A stretch of DNA of 64,000 nt from a virus (IMGVR_UViG_3300031918_000006:1-64000), one strand, 5' to 3'; counted from the first letter of the stretch, positions 1 through 9,439 are shown. Notes: generated from the letters alone by a model not told the origin. Translations and numbers: made by a program.

Positions 1-1
1 C

Positions 2-427
2 CAACAAGTAGCAATTAATCCACCAATACCAAGTCTTTACAATCCTATACAGACACAGAATCAACCTATACTTAATCAAAGAGCTATGCCAACATTTGCA
101 GAAGATGGTGCTAAGTTAAAGAAACTAAAAGACTTAAAGAAATTCAAAAAGTTTCAAGCAGGAGGAAGCGTAGATGCTATCTCTGGGAAAGTAGGGACTT
201 TTGACACAGAAAAATCTGATGATACTTTATCTTTTGGACAAGCTTTTAGAAAGAATAGAGCTTCTGGTGCAAAGGAATTTACTTATAAAGGTAAACGTTA
301 TACAACTAAAACTAAAGAAGATGATGCTCCAGCTAGAACTTCTAATACCATTGGGGAAGTCTCAGTAACTGCTAAAAAGAAAACTAATATGTTACCTGAG
401 GTTACTGTTACCGCAAAAAAAAAATAA
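2..427 (+). CDS. Small virion-associated protein with FQAGG motif (5' end cut off)
   Basis: The reading frame is open to the left edge of the window, so the true start lies upstream; the first internal ATG is at 86. The visible 141 residues contain a lysine-rich stretch leading into KKFQAGG (152-166), then a segment reading LSFGQAFRKNRASG...GKRYTTKTKED, and finally two copies of E-V-S/T-V-T-A-K-K-K at the C-terminus. The FxAGG motif recurs in four later genes of this window, all in the internal-virion-protein block, which suggests a packaged or capsid-associated protein. It ends one base into the ATG of the next gene, a short paralogue. No enzymatic domain is recognisable. Function is inferred from motif sharing and from its place before the terminase genes. 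Confidence 0.7.
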   Translation, partial: QQVAINPPIPSLYNPIQTQNQPILNQRAMPTFAEDGAKLKKLKDLKKFKKFQAGGSVDAISGKVGTFDTEKSDDTLSFGQAFRKNRASGAKEFTYKGKRYTTKTKEDDAPARTSNTIGEVSVTAKKKTNMLPEVTVTAKKK

Positions 428-588
428 TGAGGGGAGGAGGTCCCCTTGATGAACCCTCAAACAATAAATTATCTTTCGGACAGGCACTCTTAAAAAATAG
501 AGAAAGAGGAGTGCCTACTTTTAAGTGGAGAGGTAGACAATTTCTAACAAAGGAAACTACTAAAACTACAAAAAATATGCCCGAGTAA
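427..588 (+). CDS. Short paralogue of the preceding protein
   Basis: A 53-codon frame starts at the ATG that overlaps the previous TAA (TAATG) and ends with TAA at 586-588. Its central part, LSFGQALLKNRERGVPTFKW, aligns without gaps to LSFGQAFRKNRASGAKEFTY of the upstream protein, and both continue with a G-[KR]-[RQ]-[YF]-x-T-K segment. That match, together with the translational-coupling overlap, is why I accept so short a frame as a gene. It lacks the FxAGG and EVxVTAKKK motifs of its neighbour. It is probably a tandem duplicate of the same domain. Function is unknown; a role as a small packaged or head-associated protein is a guess from the neighbour. Confidence 0.6.
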   Translation: MRGGGPLDEPSNNKLSFGQALLKNRERGVPTFKWRGRQFLTKETTKTTKNMPE

Positions 589-602
589 ACTTATAAGAAA
601 TA

Positions 603-1172
603 ATGGAACTATTTATAGTTAATGAAAATATGCAAGCTGAAATAAATAAAGCAGATGTATTCTTAATCAAAGAATTCAAAGCTTTATTTGAAACTCAGCG
701 CTGTAAAATTGTAGGAGATGCTAAAGGCATCACAAAATTAAGAGCACAAAAAGAATTAGCTTTTATATATTTAGTATATGATTGGAAAACACCATACTCA
801 GAATATTCTGCAAAAGAAAAATTAGAAGCAGCTTTATTAGATAGTGGTATAGAACGATCTTGGATTGAAGACCCTGTGTTAAAAGCAGCCTGTCAAAAAT
901 ATCAAGATCTACAAGACTCTCGTATTTTAAGATTATTACAATCTGCTTATAAAGCAGTTGATGAACTACGACTTTATTTTGATACTCTTAATTTACAAGA
1001 AAGAGACGCCATGACACAACGTCCTATATTTCAAACAAAGAATGTATTAGCTGAGATTGCTAGTCTTGGTAAAACTGTGGAAGGTCTACAACAATTAGAA
1101 TTTATGGTTATGAAAGAAAAAGAAAAGGCTACTAATTTACGTGGAGATCAACAACTTGGAATATTTGACTAA
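603..1172 (+). CDS. Conserved-type phage protein, candidate small terminase subunit
   Basis: The protein has 189 residues, is mainly helical in composition and charged, with no signal peptide or membrane segment. It lies directly upstream of the large terminase, and its TAA overlaps the terminase ATG by one base (TAATG), so the two are translationally coupled. Gene order and size fit a small terminase subunit, the DNA-recognition partner that loads the genome onto the motor, but I see no clear helix-turn-helix signature. The segment around residues 30-60 (RCKIVGDAKGITKLRAQKEL) could hold helices. Alternative: an unrelated crAss-conserved head protein. The coding call is firm; the function is position-based inference. 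Confidence 0.75.
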   Translation: MELFIVNENMQAEINKADVFLIKEFKALFETQRCKIVGDAKGITKLRAQKELAFIYLVYDWKTPYSEYSAKEKLEAALLDSGIERSWIEDPVLKAACQKYQDLQDSRILRLLQSAYKAVDELRLYFDTLNLQERDAMTQRPIFQTKNVLAEIASLGKTVEGLQQLEFMVMKEKEKATNLRGDQQLGIFD

Positions 1173-3277
1173 TGGCTAAACAAATACACTGGGATATAAC
1201 TACTGAGGAAATATGGAAATTACACAAAGATGGGAATGCATTTTTTGATCCTTCTCTATCTTATGAACTTACTGGTTATAGACCAATCACAGCAACACAA
1301 GGATTAGATTTTGATCCAAAACCTTTTATTGAGATAGGCAGGAAATATGATTTAACAAAAAGATTTGTTGATTTACCTACACAATCTAAAGCTTTTAAAG
1401 ATTGGTGGTTAGAACAACATAGACTCTCTAATGACGGAGTTACATTTAATGGTTATAGAATTACTGGAGATCATTATTTCTTTTTGAATTTCTATACTAT
1501 GCCTAAATCTAAGGATACTAAAAAAGCAGGAGGAGGACGTTTAGAAGGACGACCTGATTTCTGGGCAGCTCACTATGAATTATTTCATTACATAGAATTA
1601 TGTGAGGTTTTAGGATATGATGCAGTAATATTAAAATCTCGTGGGGTAGGTCTCTCTGAGATTGCAGCCTCTTTAGGAGTCCGTCCTTATATAACCATTA
1701 AAGGGTACTCCTCTTTATATGTAGCTTCAGCAGTTAACTTCCTAGAGCCACCAAAAGGTATCTTAGGTAAATGCTGGAAACAATTAGATTGGTTAAACTT
1801 AAATACTGGTGGTGGAATGCGTCGTGTACGTATGTCTGTGGATAGTATCTATCAGAAACAAGCTGCTAAAAAAGATAAAACAGGTACTGTTCATGGACAT
1901 CTCTCTATGATTTCAGGACAAGTAGTAGATACTCCAGATAAGCTTAGAGGAGACCGTGTGGATAGATTATTTTTTGAGGAATCAGGTAGTAATAAATGTC
2001 TTACGGATACTTGGATTGTTGGAGGAGCCCTTGTAATGATTAATGGTAGACGACATGGAATGCGTATGGCTTTTGGAACTGGTGGTTCTGAAGGTCCTAA
2101 TCTTGAGGGATTAGAGAAAATGTTTTTAAATCCAAAAGGTTACACTAGTTTACCTTTGAGACACACTCATACTCTTAAAAAAGAATTAATATCTACTGGA
2201 TATTTTATACCAGCTTGGGTAACTGTGATGGACTCTATGGATTCCAGAGGAGTTGCTGATGAAATTTCTGCAAAAGCCTATTATGAAAACCTACGTCTTC
2301 TACAAAAAGACGACTTTAAAGAATATTCTAAATTTTGTGCAGAGTATTGTTTTTATCCAGAAGAGGCTTTGTCTCGACAAGGTAATAATAACTTTGACCA
2401 AGAAAAATTAGCCGACCAATATACTGAGATTGTTTTTAATAAATCTACTCCTAAAATAAAAGATGGTTTTACCAAGTGGACTTATGAGGGAGATAGTAAT
2501 AGAATAATTGGTGTTAAATTTATGGAAACCCCTGGGGGAACTATGCATATAGCAGAAGACCCAATACTAGATAAAGATGGGAAGTTAATTAGAGACTTAT
2601 ATGTAGCTGGAATTGACTCTATTGATAAAGGTGTGGGAGATTCTATTACTACTAATGGTTCTCAGTTTTGTGTCACTATTAAAAAAAGGACTTTTGGCCT
2701 TGATGGAGACAAGTATGTGGCTTATTATATGGATAGACCCTTTGATGTTAGAGTGGCTTATGAAAAATGTGCACAACTCTTAACTATGTATGGATGCAAA
2801 GCAAACTTAGAAGACACAAAAATCTCAATCATTGGATATTATAGAGAGAAACATTGGATGCATTTACTTATGCCCAGACCTCAATATGCTATTCAAGGAG
2901 ATACACGAAGACCTCCTAATGCAATTGGTACTCAAGGTACTGATAAAATGATTTTACATGGTATAGATTTAATTGAGAACTATGTGAAAGACTATTGTCA
3001 TAATATTAATTTTCTGGAGATGTTGGAACAACTTCAAAATTGGAGTTGGGAAAAGAAAGGAAAGTTCGATATAATTTCATCCATGGTTATGTGTGAGATT
3101 GGAGATGAAGAACTCATGGGAATTACCCCATTAAAAGAAAGACCTCCTACTGATATTTGGCATGACATAGGATATTGGAATGATTCCAATGGAGTTAAAC
3201 ATTATGGAGTTATTCCACATAAAGGAGAGATGAATATTTTAATAAATTCAGTAATAAATGGACACAACAGTTTTTAA
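1172..3277 (+). CDS. terL: Terminase large subunit (DNA-packaging ATPase/nuclease)
   Basis: At 701 residues this has the usual length and two-domain order of a phage terminase large subunit, which docks on the portal, pumps DNA into the prohead and cuts the concatemer. The ATPase domain has a deviant Walker A, LKSRGVGLSE (about residues 154-163), in which the lysine lies before the glycine loop as in lambda gpA, and a Walker B with two catalytic-type glutamates, DRLFFEES (about 262-270). The RNase H-like nuclease domain begins at VAGIDSIDKG (aspartate near residue 481), followed by ANLEDTK and a late acidic motif DIISS. It overlaps the small upstream gene by 1 base and the downstream gene by 20 bases. 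Family assignment is secure from motifs and context. Confidence 0.93.
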   Translation: MAKQIHWDITTEEIWKLHKDGNAFFDPSLSYELTGYRPITATQGLDFDPKPFIEIGRKYDLTKRFVDLPTQSKAFKDWWLEQHRLSNDGVTFNGYRITGDHYFFLNFYTMPKSKDTKKAGGGRLEGRPDFWAAHYELFHYIELCEVLGYDAVILKSRGVGLSEIAASLGVRPYITIKGYSSLYVASAVNFLEPPKGILGKCWKQLDWLNLNTGGGMRRVRMSVDSIYQKQAAKKDKTGTVHGHLSMISGQVVDTPDKLRGDRVDRLFFEESGSNKCLTDTWIVGGALVMINGRRHGMRMAFGTGGSEGPNLEGLEKMFLNPKGYTSLPLRHTHTLKKELISTGYFIPAWVTVMDSMDSRGVADEISAKAYYENLRLLQKDDFKEYSKFCAEYCFYPEEALSRQGNNNFDQEKLADQYTEIVFNKSTPKIKDGFTKWTYEGDSNRIIGVKFMETPGGTMHIAEDPILDKDGKLIRDLYVAGIDSIDKGVGDSITTNGSQFCVTIKKRTFGLDGDKYVAYYMDRPFDVRVAYEKCAQLLTMYGCKANLEDTKISIIGYYREKHWMHLLMPRPQYAIQGDTRRPPNAIGTQGTDKMILHGIDLIENYVKDYCHNINFLEMLEQLQNWSWEKKGKFDIISSMVMCEIGDEELMGITPLKERPPTDIWHDIGYWNDSNGVKHYGVIPHKGEMNILINSVINGHNSF

Positions 3278-3569
3278 AGAAGGTATCCTTCAATTTTTTA
3301 AGGATACATATAATGTAGAGTATATCTCAGATTTCACAATTGATTATTATTATGATGGTGATATCTATAGATTCACAGCACAGTTCCAATTAAATCAACA
3401 AAATAAACCCATTACTATCTCTGGACAATTCACTACTATAGAAGATTTCACTATCTTTGCAGTAAAGGAATTAAGAGCAAGGAGATTTCCCACAGTAGAT
3501 TATTTTAAATTAATCCATGCGGAAAGTCCTGATGAACAGAAACTTAGAGAAGAATGCGAAAGCAAATAA
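3258..3569 (+). CDS. Small protein of unknown function
   Basis: The protein has 103 residues, beginning 20 bases inside the 3' end of the terminase gene and ending 17 bases before the tail-fibre gene. The sequence alternates aromatic and beta-prone stretches (FTIDYYYDGDIYRFTAQFQL) and finishes with a charged helix-like tail. No membrane segment, signal peptide or catalytic motif is visible. The long overlap and close packing support a real, co-translated gene. It could be a small structural or assembly factor for terminase or fibre, but nothing in the sequence decides that. Confidence 0.75.
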   Translation: MDTTVFKEGILQFFKDTYNVEYISDFTIDYYYDGDIYRFTAQFQLNQQNKPITISGQFTTIEDFTIFAVKELRARRFPTVDYFKLIHAESPDEQKLREECESK

Positions 3570-3586
3570 CAAATTAATTTAATATT

Positions 3587-6500
3587 ATGGGTGAACTGAT
3601 AACTAAAGAGTCCTTAATGGGGGCTCAAAAAGTAATAGTAGGAGATGGTACAGCTGATGTTATCTTACGGACTTTAGGGAAAGTATATATACAAGCGGGT
3701 GCTAGACTGAAATTACTAGATGATTTCATTAAGGAATTGGCTACTGTAACTAGTTCACCAGTAGCTATAAATAACCTAACAATTCTCCCCACAGATGAGG
3801 ATTTACTTACTTTAGTTTATCCAGGAGATGGACAGTTTGTTTTTATAAGTGCATCTCAGAATTTATATATCACAGTAAGTGGAGAATATCTCCCAATCAT
3901 TGCAAAAAATGAAGCTACTATTAATTGGGATACTTTAAATAAAGCTTTTGTTTCAAAATCTGGCGATATAATGACAGGAAGTTTAAAAGCTACTGAATTT
4001 ATTGTAGATGAAAAAATTACAGCTCATGGTCCTATAGTCTCAGATATTTCTGAGAGTCCTTTCATAGTAAAATCTACCAAAATGGTAGAGAACTTAAATG
4101 TAGAACAATTAGGTGGATTAAAGAGAGAGAACTATGCTGTAAAAGCAGAAGATGAAGCAATTACAGGGCAGTGGGATTTTGAAAATCAAACTAATTTTAA
4201 GGAACTCACTACATTCAAAAAAGATTTAGTGAGTGCAGATGGGTTTGCTTCAGGATATTCTGGATTTGGATGGAAATTAGACACTAAGACTAACACTTTA
4301 ACAGTGGATAATCTTATTGTCCGTAGAATCATGCAAGTATATGAGTTAGTAGTAGCTAAAATTCGTGCTACTAATGGAGCTTTATGGGTTGCAGATGCAG
4401 ATAAAGTAATGGAAGTTACTAAGTTAACTTCTCCAGAGGTTTTAACAGTCTTTGGGGATGATAGATTCTCAAATTGGAAACATTATTCTTATGATGGACA
4501 GTATTTATGTTCAGGATATGATTTAGATGGAACTCGTATTGAGTTTTTTGAAGGAGCTCCTATAAAAGATGTAAATGGAAATGTAATTACACCACAATCT
4601 GGTTATGATAGTACAGATGATTTAGATTTAGTAATAGCCTTGGCTATTCCAGGTAATCCAAAACGATATTTAAGTTCATATTTTACTGGAGAATTCTATA
4701 GAATAGTTATAGAGAATCCTAAGATGTATCCATTCAGAGTTAATGATATTGTAAGATGTCAAAAATTCACAGGATCTTCTATTAAAACCTATGATGCATT
4801 AGTAACTAATATAGCTCCTGATAGTCATATCATTATAAGATTATCCGTCTTTAATATAGATGGTTTACTTTATGAGATAGAACCAGAAGTTACAGATGGT
4901 CTAGTTCGTATAGGAAATATAAATAATCAAAGTAGACAGGGTGCTATTTACATGACCTCTTCAGAACAGAATAGTCCTTATATGGATATTCTCACAGATG
5001 TTAATAGACCAGATTTTGCACATCCTCTATTAAATGATAATGGAGATGTTATTGCTACACCTAAAAATTTAAAATTAAGATTAGGTAATCTCTCTGGTAT
5101 TTACGACCCTGCTTTTGGGCCAAGACAACCTAGTGGTATGGGATTGTACGGGGAGAATGTATTCTTAAAAGGAAACCTAGTACAAGTTACTGCTGGAGAA
5201 GAAATTAGAGTTCCTGTATACAGAGGAGTGTGGGACTATACTAAAATTTATTGGATAAATGACCAAGTTACTTTTAATGAAGTTATTTATACTTGTATAG
5301 GAGATATTTTAACAGGTGTACCACAAACACAGAATCCAGAAGTAGATAGTAGATGGGAATCATCTGTATCTTCTTTAATGGTCACTCTGTCTAATCCCTC
5401 AGTTGTAATAGGACTTGATAAAGATGGAGTATTAAAATCTGGAGAGATTGGAATCAATGGTAAGTCTACTTTATTCACTGTTTATAAAGGAACTTTAGAT
5501 GTCACTTCTCAATATAGTTTACGCTTAGGAAGTTATAGTGGAGTAACTTTAGATATCTTATCTAATAAATTATATATTAGTGCTCTTTCTGATTTTACTC
5601 CAAAATCTTTATTAGTTACTTTAACAAAAGGTGGAGTAGATGTTAGAAGTTTGTTTTGGAGTCTTAGTTATTCAAAAGATGGACAAGCTGGTGCTCCTGG
5701 AAATGATGGTGCACCTGGTAAAGATGGAACAAATGGAACAAATGGTTCTCCTGGTGCAAAAGGAGATGTAGGGCCTTCTTTAACTTATGAGGGAGAATGG
5801 AGTTCTACAACACATTATTACAATAGAGTTACTGTACGCACTGTAGTTAAAAGAACTATTGCCTCAGTTATTACTTATTATATTACTAAGTTATCTACTA
5901 CAGGAAATGATATAGATTTTGGCACTGCTCAGAATCCAGAAACACATCCAGCTTTATGGGAAACTTTTGCTGGACAATTTACTAGTGTAGCCACTGGTTT
6001 ATTATTAGCTGAGAATGCTGTAGTTAATATAGCTGCTAATAATACTTTGTACATAGGTGCAAGCGGTGCTGCAGGAATTTCAGCATTAGGATGGAAAGGA
6101 GATAGTAATGGATTTCAATCTATGAGGACTGATAGTGGAGGAATAACTCCTTTAACTATTCTTAATGTAGATGGAAGTTTCATTACACAAAAAGGAACTA
6201 TTGGAGGATGGACTATTGATGCTACTAGTATTTCTAGTCCTGGTAATTTAATTAAGTTAAATTCTGCGGGACATATTGATATTCAAAGTACTGGTTATTT
6301 AAACATTGGGAGTAATATCTCTTTAAAAGGAAATAGTGTCTCAAATTTTGGAGGGTTAAATATTGGAACTGATGGTACTTTATATGCTGATAAAGCTGGT
6401 ACTCGCACATTTCAAATTAGTCCTAATGGGGATTTTCTATTCAATGGTAATTTTTATTTATCTAATCAGGCCGGTGGTAATGTTACTGCTGCATTCTCAG

Positions 6501-9097
6501 ATTTATTTGATGTTATTTTAAACCCAGATGGTGTTACCATTAAAGTTTTAGTAAGTAAAGTAAATTTTGCTTCTAAAGGAGATATTACAGCATATCAAGT
6601 AGGTGCATTAGATTCTACTACAAATGGTGTCTTAGCTTTATTAACAGGGACAGGTCCTATTTATAAACCATCTGATACAGAAGTGGGTTTAAGATATGAT
6701 ACAGGACAATTTCAATTATCAGGAGGAAATACTTTACAAATAATTCCTTCAGTTCTAATACCACAAAGTGCTTTAGATTTAAAATTAAACGTATCACTAA
6801 AAGGTTCTGCAAATGGTTTAGCAGAATTAGATGCGAGTGGATTTGTAAAGAACACACAGTTACCTAGTTATGTAGATGACGTTTTAGAGTTCTCAACAAA
6901 ACCTTCTTTTCCTACAATAGGAGAGACTGGTAAAATTTATGTTGCATTAGATACAAATGTTACTTATAGATGGAGTGGTTCAGTATATGTTGTCATTGGT
7001 TCTGACTTAGCTCTTGGAGAAACTTCTGCTTCAGCTTATCGTGGAGATAGAGGAAAGATTGCTTATGACCATACATTCTTAACAACAAATCCTCATGGTG
7101 TTACTAAAGCACAAGTGGGTTTATCTTTAGTTGACAATACAGCCGATTCAACTAAATCAGTTAGTTATGCTTCAGCAGCAGGTACTGCAACAAATTGGAG
7201 TGGTTCGGGTGCATTAGGTTCAGCAGCATACGTTAACACTTCAAGTTTTGCACCTTCAGGTTATGGTGTTGGCGGTTCGCCTGTGGTTACAACTGATGCA
7301 GACAATTATAAATTAACTGGAGATTATTATTTTGTAACACCTATAGCACATTCACCACAAGCATATTTTCAAGCTCATGTTATGGGTTCAAGCAATGGCG
7401 ACTTTGCTCAAATAGGAGTAGCTTCGACTAATGAATTTCATTTTAGATGGGGCACAGGTACATGGCACAAAGTATGGAATGATGGAAATTTAAACCGTTC
7501 AGACGTTGCTTTTGCTGCAAGTACAGGGTCATTTTATAGCAATGTGATAGTAAATAGCAATGCTGCTGATATTGTAGCATTAACACTAAACGCAAATACA
7601 AATCACGGAGTCAGACAAAATTTTTATAATCAAAATGCTTCTGGTTTATATAATTTTCAGATTGGAAGTAATATAACTGCGAATAATGCTTTTGAAATTT
7701 TAGCATCTACAGCATTGGACGGAAGCGGTTTTAGTAATGTTTTTAAAATTACAAATACAGGTGTAGCAACTTTTGCAAGTAGTATTAATCTTGGAGCATT
7801 ACAACAAATAATTTGGGGTGGTGGTTACGGTTCAGGCAAACCATTGATTGAAGGTTCAGCCGCTGGAATGAATGTTTATCCCAAAGGAAATTTAAATGAT
7901 GGTATATTTAACGTAATTGGTACAATTAGGGCAACTGTAGCGGCATCTGTTGGGGGGTTCAGGGTTGATGGGGGTAATCCGCCAGATGGTTATGGATTAG
8001 AAATATATTATGATGCCGCATCAAAGGAAACGAGATTTAATGCTCTTGATAGAGGTATAACCTATACTTGGCATCCAATGGTTTTTAATGCTTCAAATTA
8101 TGCATTTGGAGGTGTTGCAGTTTTTAATAATAGTGTTACTGTGCCTGTTTTACAAATTAATACAGCAGCTGGTGCAAATTCTCAAGATGCAATACTATTA
8201 ACAAAAGCAAATGGATATGGAACGGCAGCAATCCAACAGTATTATAGTACATATTTAGATTATGGTCTTGGATTATCAATACAAGGTGAAAATAAATTTA
8301 CACTTAATCAATTAGGTAATGCAGTTTTTAATGGTTCAGTTGCAGCAAAAAATTTAGCATCAGTTGGTGATTCAGGTGTTGCAGCAGGTGTTGCAAGTAG
8401 CTCAATAAGATTACTAGGTAATGGTTTAGCACATTCAAATATTGCTTGGCAACCAAATGAAAGAACAATATCTTTTCATACATCAATAGCAGGATTGGGA
8501 TTAGATGATTATTGGGGTGCTGTTAGTCTTTATGCAGGTGGCGTTATTACAACTAATTCATCTTTTAAAACGACTTCACCTGTTTCATTAGTCGGTAATT
8601 ATGATACAAATACAACAGAAGATAAATGTATTTGGACAATTGGAACAGGATGGAATACAGTTGCAACAATGTACGGTATTGGCTACGATTACGAAGTTCA
8701 ATCAGGTTTTGGACATTCAATCTTTTTTAAAGCTGCTGGTAATAAGCATACTTGGATTAGTTTATCAACTGGTAATATCTATACAACTGGCTCATTTGTT
8801 GCAGGCGGTGAAATCACAGCCTATAGCGACAGACGTTTAAAATCAAACATTCAACCATTAACTTTAAGAGGTGATTTAAAACCAATGACATATGAAAAAG
8901 ATGGTAAACAGTCAATTGGTTTTATTGCTCAGGACGTACAAGAACTTTATCCTGAGTTGGTGAAAGGTGAGGGTGAAGAAATGTTGAGTTTGAATTATGG
9001 GCAATTAACAGCAGTTTTATATGCTGAGATATTAGAGTTAAAAAATAAGATTAAGAAACAAAATAAAAAACTTAAAAAATTAAAAAATGGAAAATGA
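3587..9097 (+). CDS. Tail fibre with collagen-like stretch and S74 intramolecular chaperone
   Basis: The 1836-residue protein is built like a trimeric receptor-binding fibre. The N-terminal part carries a KSGDIMTGSLKATEF shaft motif (near residue 126) and a GQWDF repeat; a Gly-X-Y collagen-like run lies near residues 698-728; the fibre signature AYRGDRGKIAYDHTF...HGVTKAQVGL lies near 1150-1190. The C-terminal 90 residues are an S74 peptidase/chaperone: SDRRLK places Ser1747 and Lys1752 five residues apart as in the known Ser-Lys dyad, followed by IGFIAQDVQELYPELV and a lysine-rich coiled coil. In this family the domain folds the trimer and then cuts itself off just before the serine. Codon use changes around 7.1-7.2 kb, suggesting a swapped receptor-binding tip. 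The last 11 bases overlap the next gene. Confidence 0.93.
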   Translation: MGELITKESLMGAQKVIVGDGTADVILRTLGKVYIQAGARLKLLDDFIKELATVTSSPVAINNLTILPTDEDLLTLVYPGDGQFVFISASQNLYITVSGEYLPIIAKNEATINWDTLNKAFVSKSGDIMTGSLKATEFIVDEKITAHGPIVSDISESPFIVKSTKMVENLNVEQLGGLKRENYAVKAEDEAITGQWDFENQTNFKELTTFKKDLVSADGFASGYSGFGWKLDTKTNTLTVDNLIVRRIMQVYELVVAKIRATNGALWVADADKVMEVTKLTSPEVLTVFGDDRFSNWKHYSYDGQYLCSGYDLDGTRIEFFEGAPIKDVNGNVITPQSGYDSTDDLDLVIALAIPGNPKRYLSSYFTGEFYRIVIENPKMYPFRVNDIVRCQKFTGSSIKTYDALVTNIAPDSHIIIRLSVFNIDGLLYEIEPEVTDGLVRIGNINNQSRQGAIYMTSSEQNSPYMDILTDVNRPDFAHPLLNDNGDVIATPKNLKLRLGNLSGIYDPAFGPRQPSGMGLYGENVFLKGNLVQVTAGEEIRVPVYRGVWDYTKIYWINDQVTFNEVIYTCIGDILTGVPQTQNPEVDSRWESSVSSLMVTLSNPSVVIGLDKDGVLKSGEIGINGKSTLFTVYKGTLDVTSQYSLRLGSYSGVTLDILSNKLYISALSDFTPKSLLVTLTKGGVDVRSLFWSLSYSKDGQAGAPGNDGAPGKDGTNGTNGSPGAKGDVGPSLTYEGEWSSTTHYYNRVTVRTVVKRTIASVITYYITKLSTTGNDIDFGTAQNPETHPALWETFAGQFTSVATGLLLAENAVVNIAANNTLYIGASGAAGISALGWKGDSNGFQSMRTDSGGITPLTILNVDGSFITQKGTIGGWTIDATSISSPGNLIKLNSAGHIDIQSTGYLNIGSNISLKGNSVSNFGGLNIGTDGTLYADKAGTRTFQISPNGDFLFNGNFYLSNQAGGNVTAAFSDLFDVILNPDGVTIKVLVSKVNFASKGDITAYQVGALDSTTNGVLALLTGTGPIYKPSDTEVGLRYDTGQFQLSGGNTLQIIPSVLIPQSALDLKLNVSLKGSANGLAELDASGFVKNTQLPSYVDDVLEFSTKPSFPTIGETGKIYVALDTNVTYRWSGSVYVVIGSDLALGETSASAYRGDRGKIAYDHTFLTTNPHGVTKAQVGLSLVDNTADSTKSVSYASAAGTATNWSGSGALGSAAYVNTSSFAPSGYGVGGSPVVTTDADNYKLTGDYYFVTPIAHSPQAYFQAHVMGSSNGDFAQIGVASTNEFHFRWGTGTWHKVWNDGNLNRSDVAFAASTGSFYSNVIVNSNAADIVALTLNANTNHGVRQNFYNQNASGLYNFQIGSNITANNAFEILASTALDGSGFSNVFKITNTGVATFASSINLGALQQIIWGGGYGSGKPLIEGSAAGMNVYPKGNLNDGIFNVIGTIRATVAASVGGFRVDGGNPPDGYGLEIYYDAASKETRFNALDRGITYTWHPMVFNASNYAFGGVAVFNNSVTVPVLQINTAAGANSQDAILLTKANGYGTAAIQQYYSTYLDYGLGLSIQGENKFTLNQLGNAVFNGSVAAKNLASVGDSGVAAGVASSSIRLLGNGLAHSNIAWQPNERTISFHTSIAGLGLDDYWGAVSLYAGGVITTNSSFKTTSPVSLVGNYDTNTTEDKCIWTIGTGWNTVATMYGIGYDYEVQSGFGHSIFFKAAGNKHTWISLSTGNIYTTGSFVAGGEITAYSDRRLKSNIQPLTLRGDLKPMTYEKDGKQSIGFIAQDVQELYPELVKGEGEEMLSLNYGQLTAVLYAEILELKNKIKKQNKKLKKLKNGK

Positions 9098-9389
9098 AGT
9101 AAAAACAGAAATTGTGAAAACAACATTAACAGGCACCATTGAAGGTAAGAGTGTTGTGATTAATTATGAGAATGAATTAGGAAAATTACCAACAAATGTA
9201 GGTGCTACTTGTAATATTCCAAATACAGAGAATCCTATGGAAAATACAAACATTAATGTTAGTGTAAATATTATGGGCAATAAAAATATCATTGTTAATG
9301 GAGCTCCTGCTCTTGGAAATATTTCTATGATATTATCAGGAATAGAATCTACTATACAAGGAATTTTAACTAATCCTCCAGTAGTATAG
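9087..9389 (+). CDS. Small fibre-linked protein of unknown function
   Basis: The protein has 100 residues, starting inside the fibre gene (ATG within its last codons) and therefore translationally coupled to it. The sequence is beta-rich with many Asn and Val residues (NTNINVSVNIMGNKNIIVNG) and no cysteine pair, signal peptide or catalytic motif. Position suggests a fibre accessory or assembly protein. The apparent stop at 9387-9389 is TAG; in frame, it is followed by ATA AAT and a TAA at 9396-9398, so if TAG is decoded the product gains three residues. The gene is followed at once by a terminator hairpin, making it the last of its transcription unit. Confidence 0.75.
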   Translation: MENEVKTEIVKTTLTGTIEGKSVVINYENELGKLPTNVGATCNIPNTENPMENTNINVSVNIMGNKNIIVNGAPALGNISMILSGIESTIQGILTNPPVV

Positions 9390-9396
9390 ATAAATT

Positions 9397-9429
9397 AAAA
9401 TAAAGGGCACTTATGCGCTCTTTATTTTT
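9397..9429 (+). terminator. Rho-independent terminator ending the terminase/fibre unit
   Basis: A 12-base stem (9397-9408 with 9417-9428, one G-T pair) encloses an 8-base loop, and the descending arm runs into TTTATTTTT. It follows the stop of the fibre-linked gene and precedes a promoter. Confidence 0.75.
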
Positions 9430-9439
9430 AAAATATTTG

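Noticed and set aside
350-420. EVTVTA motif as evidence for a TonB-dependent receptor
   Set aside because: The resemblance to receptor N-terminal segments is only a few residues; protein size and phage context do not fit a receptor.
8601-8840. Plus-strand open frame inside the tail fibre end
   Set aside because: It is in a different frame from the fibre, has Ile/Gln-rich random composition, and the fibre frame carries the intact S74 motif at this place.
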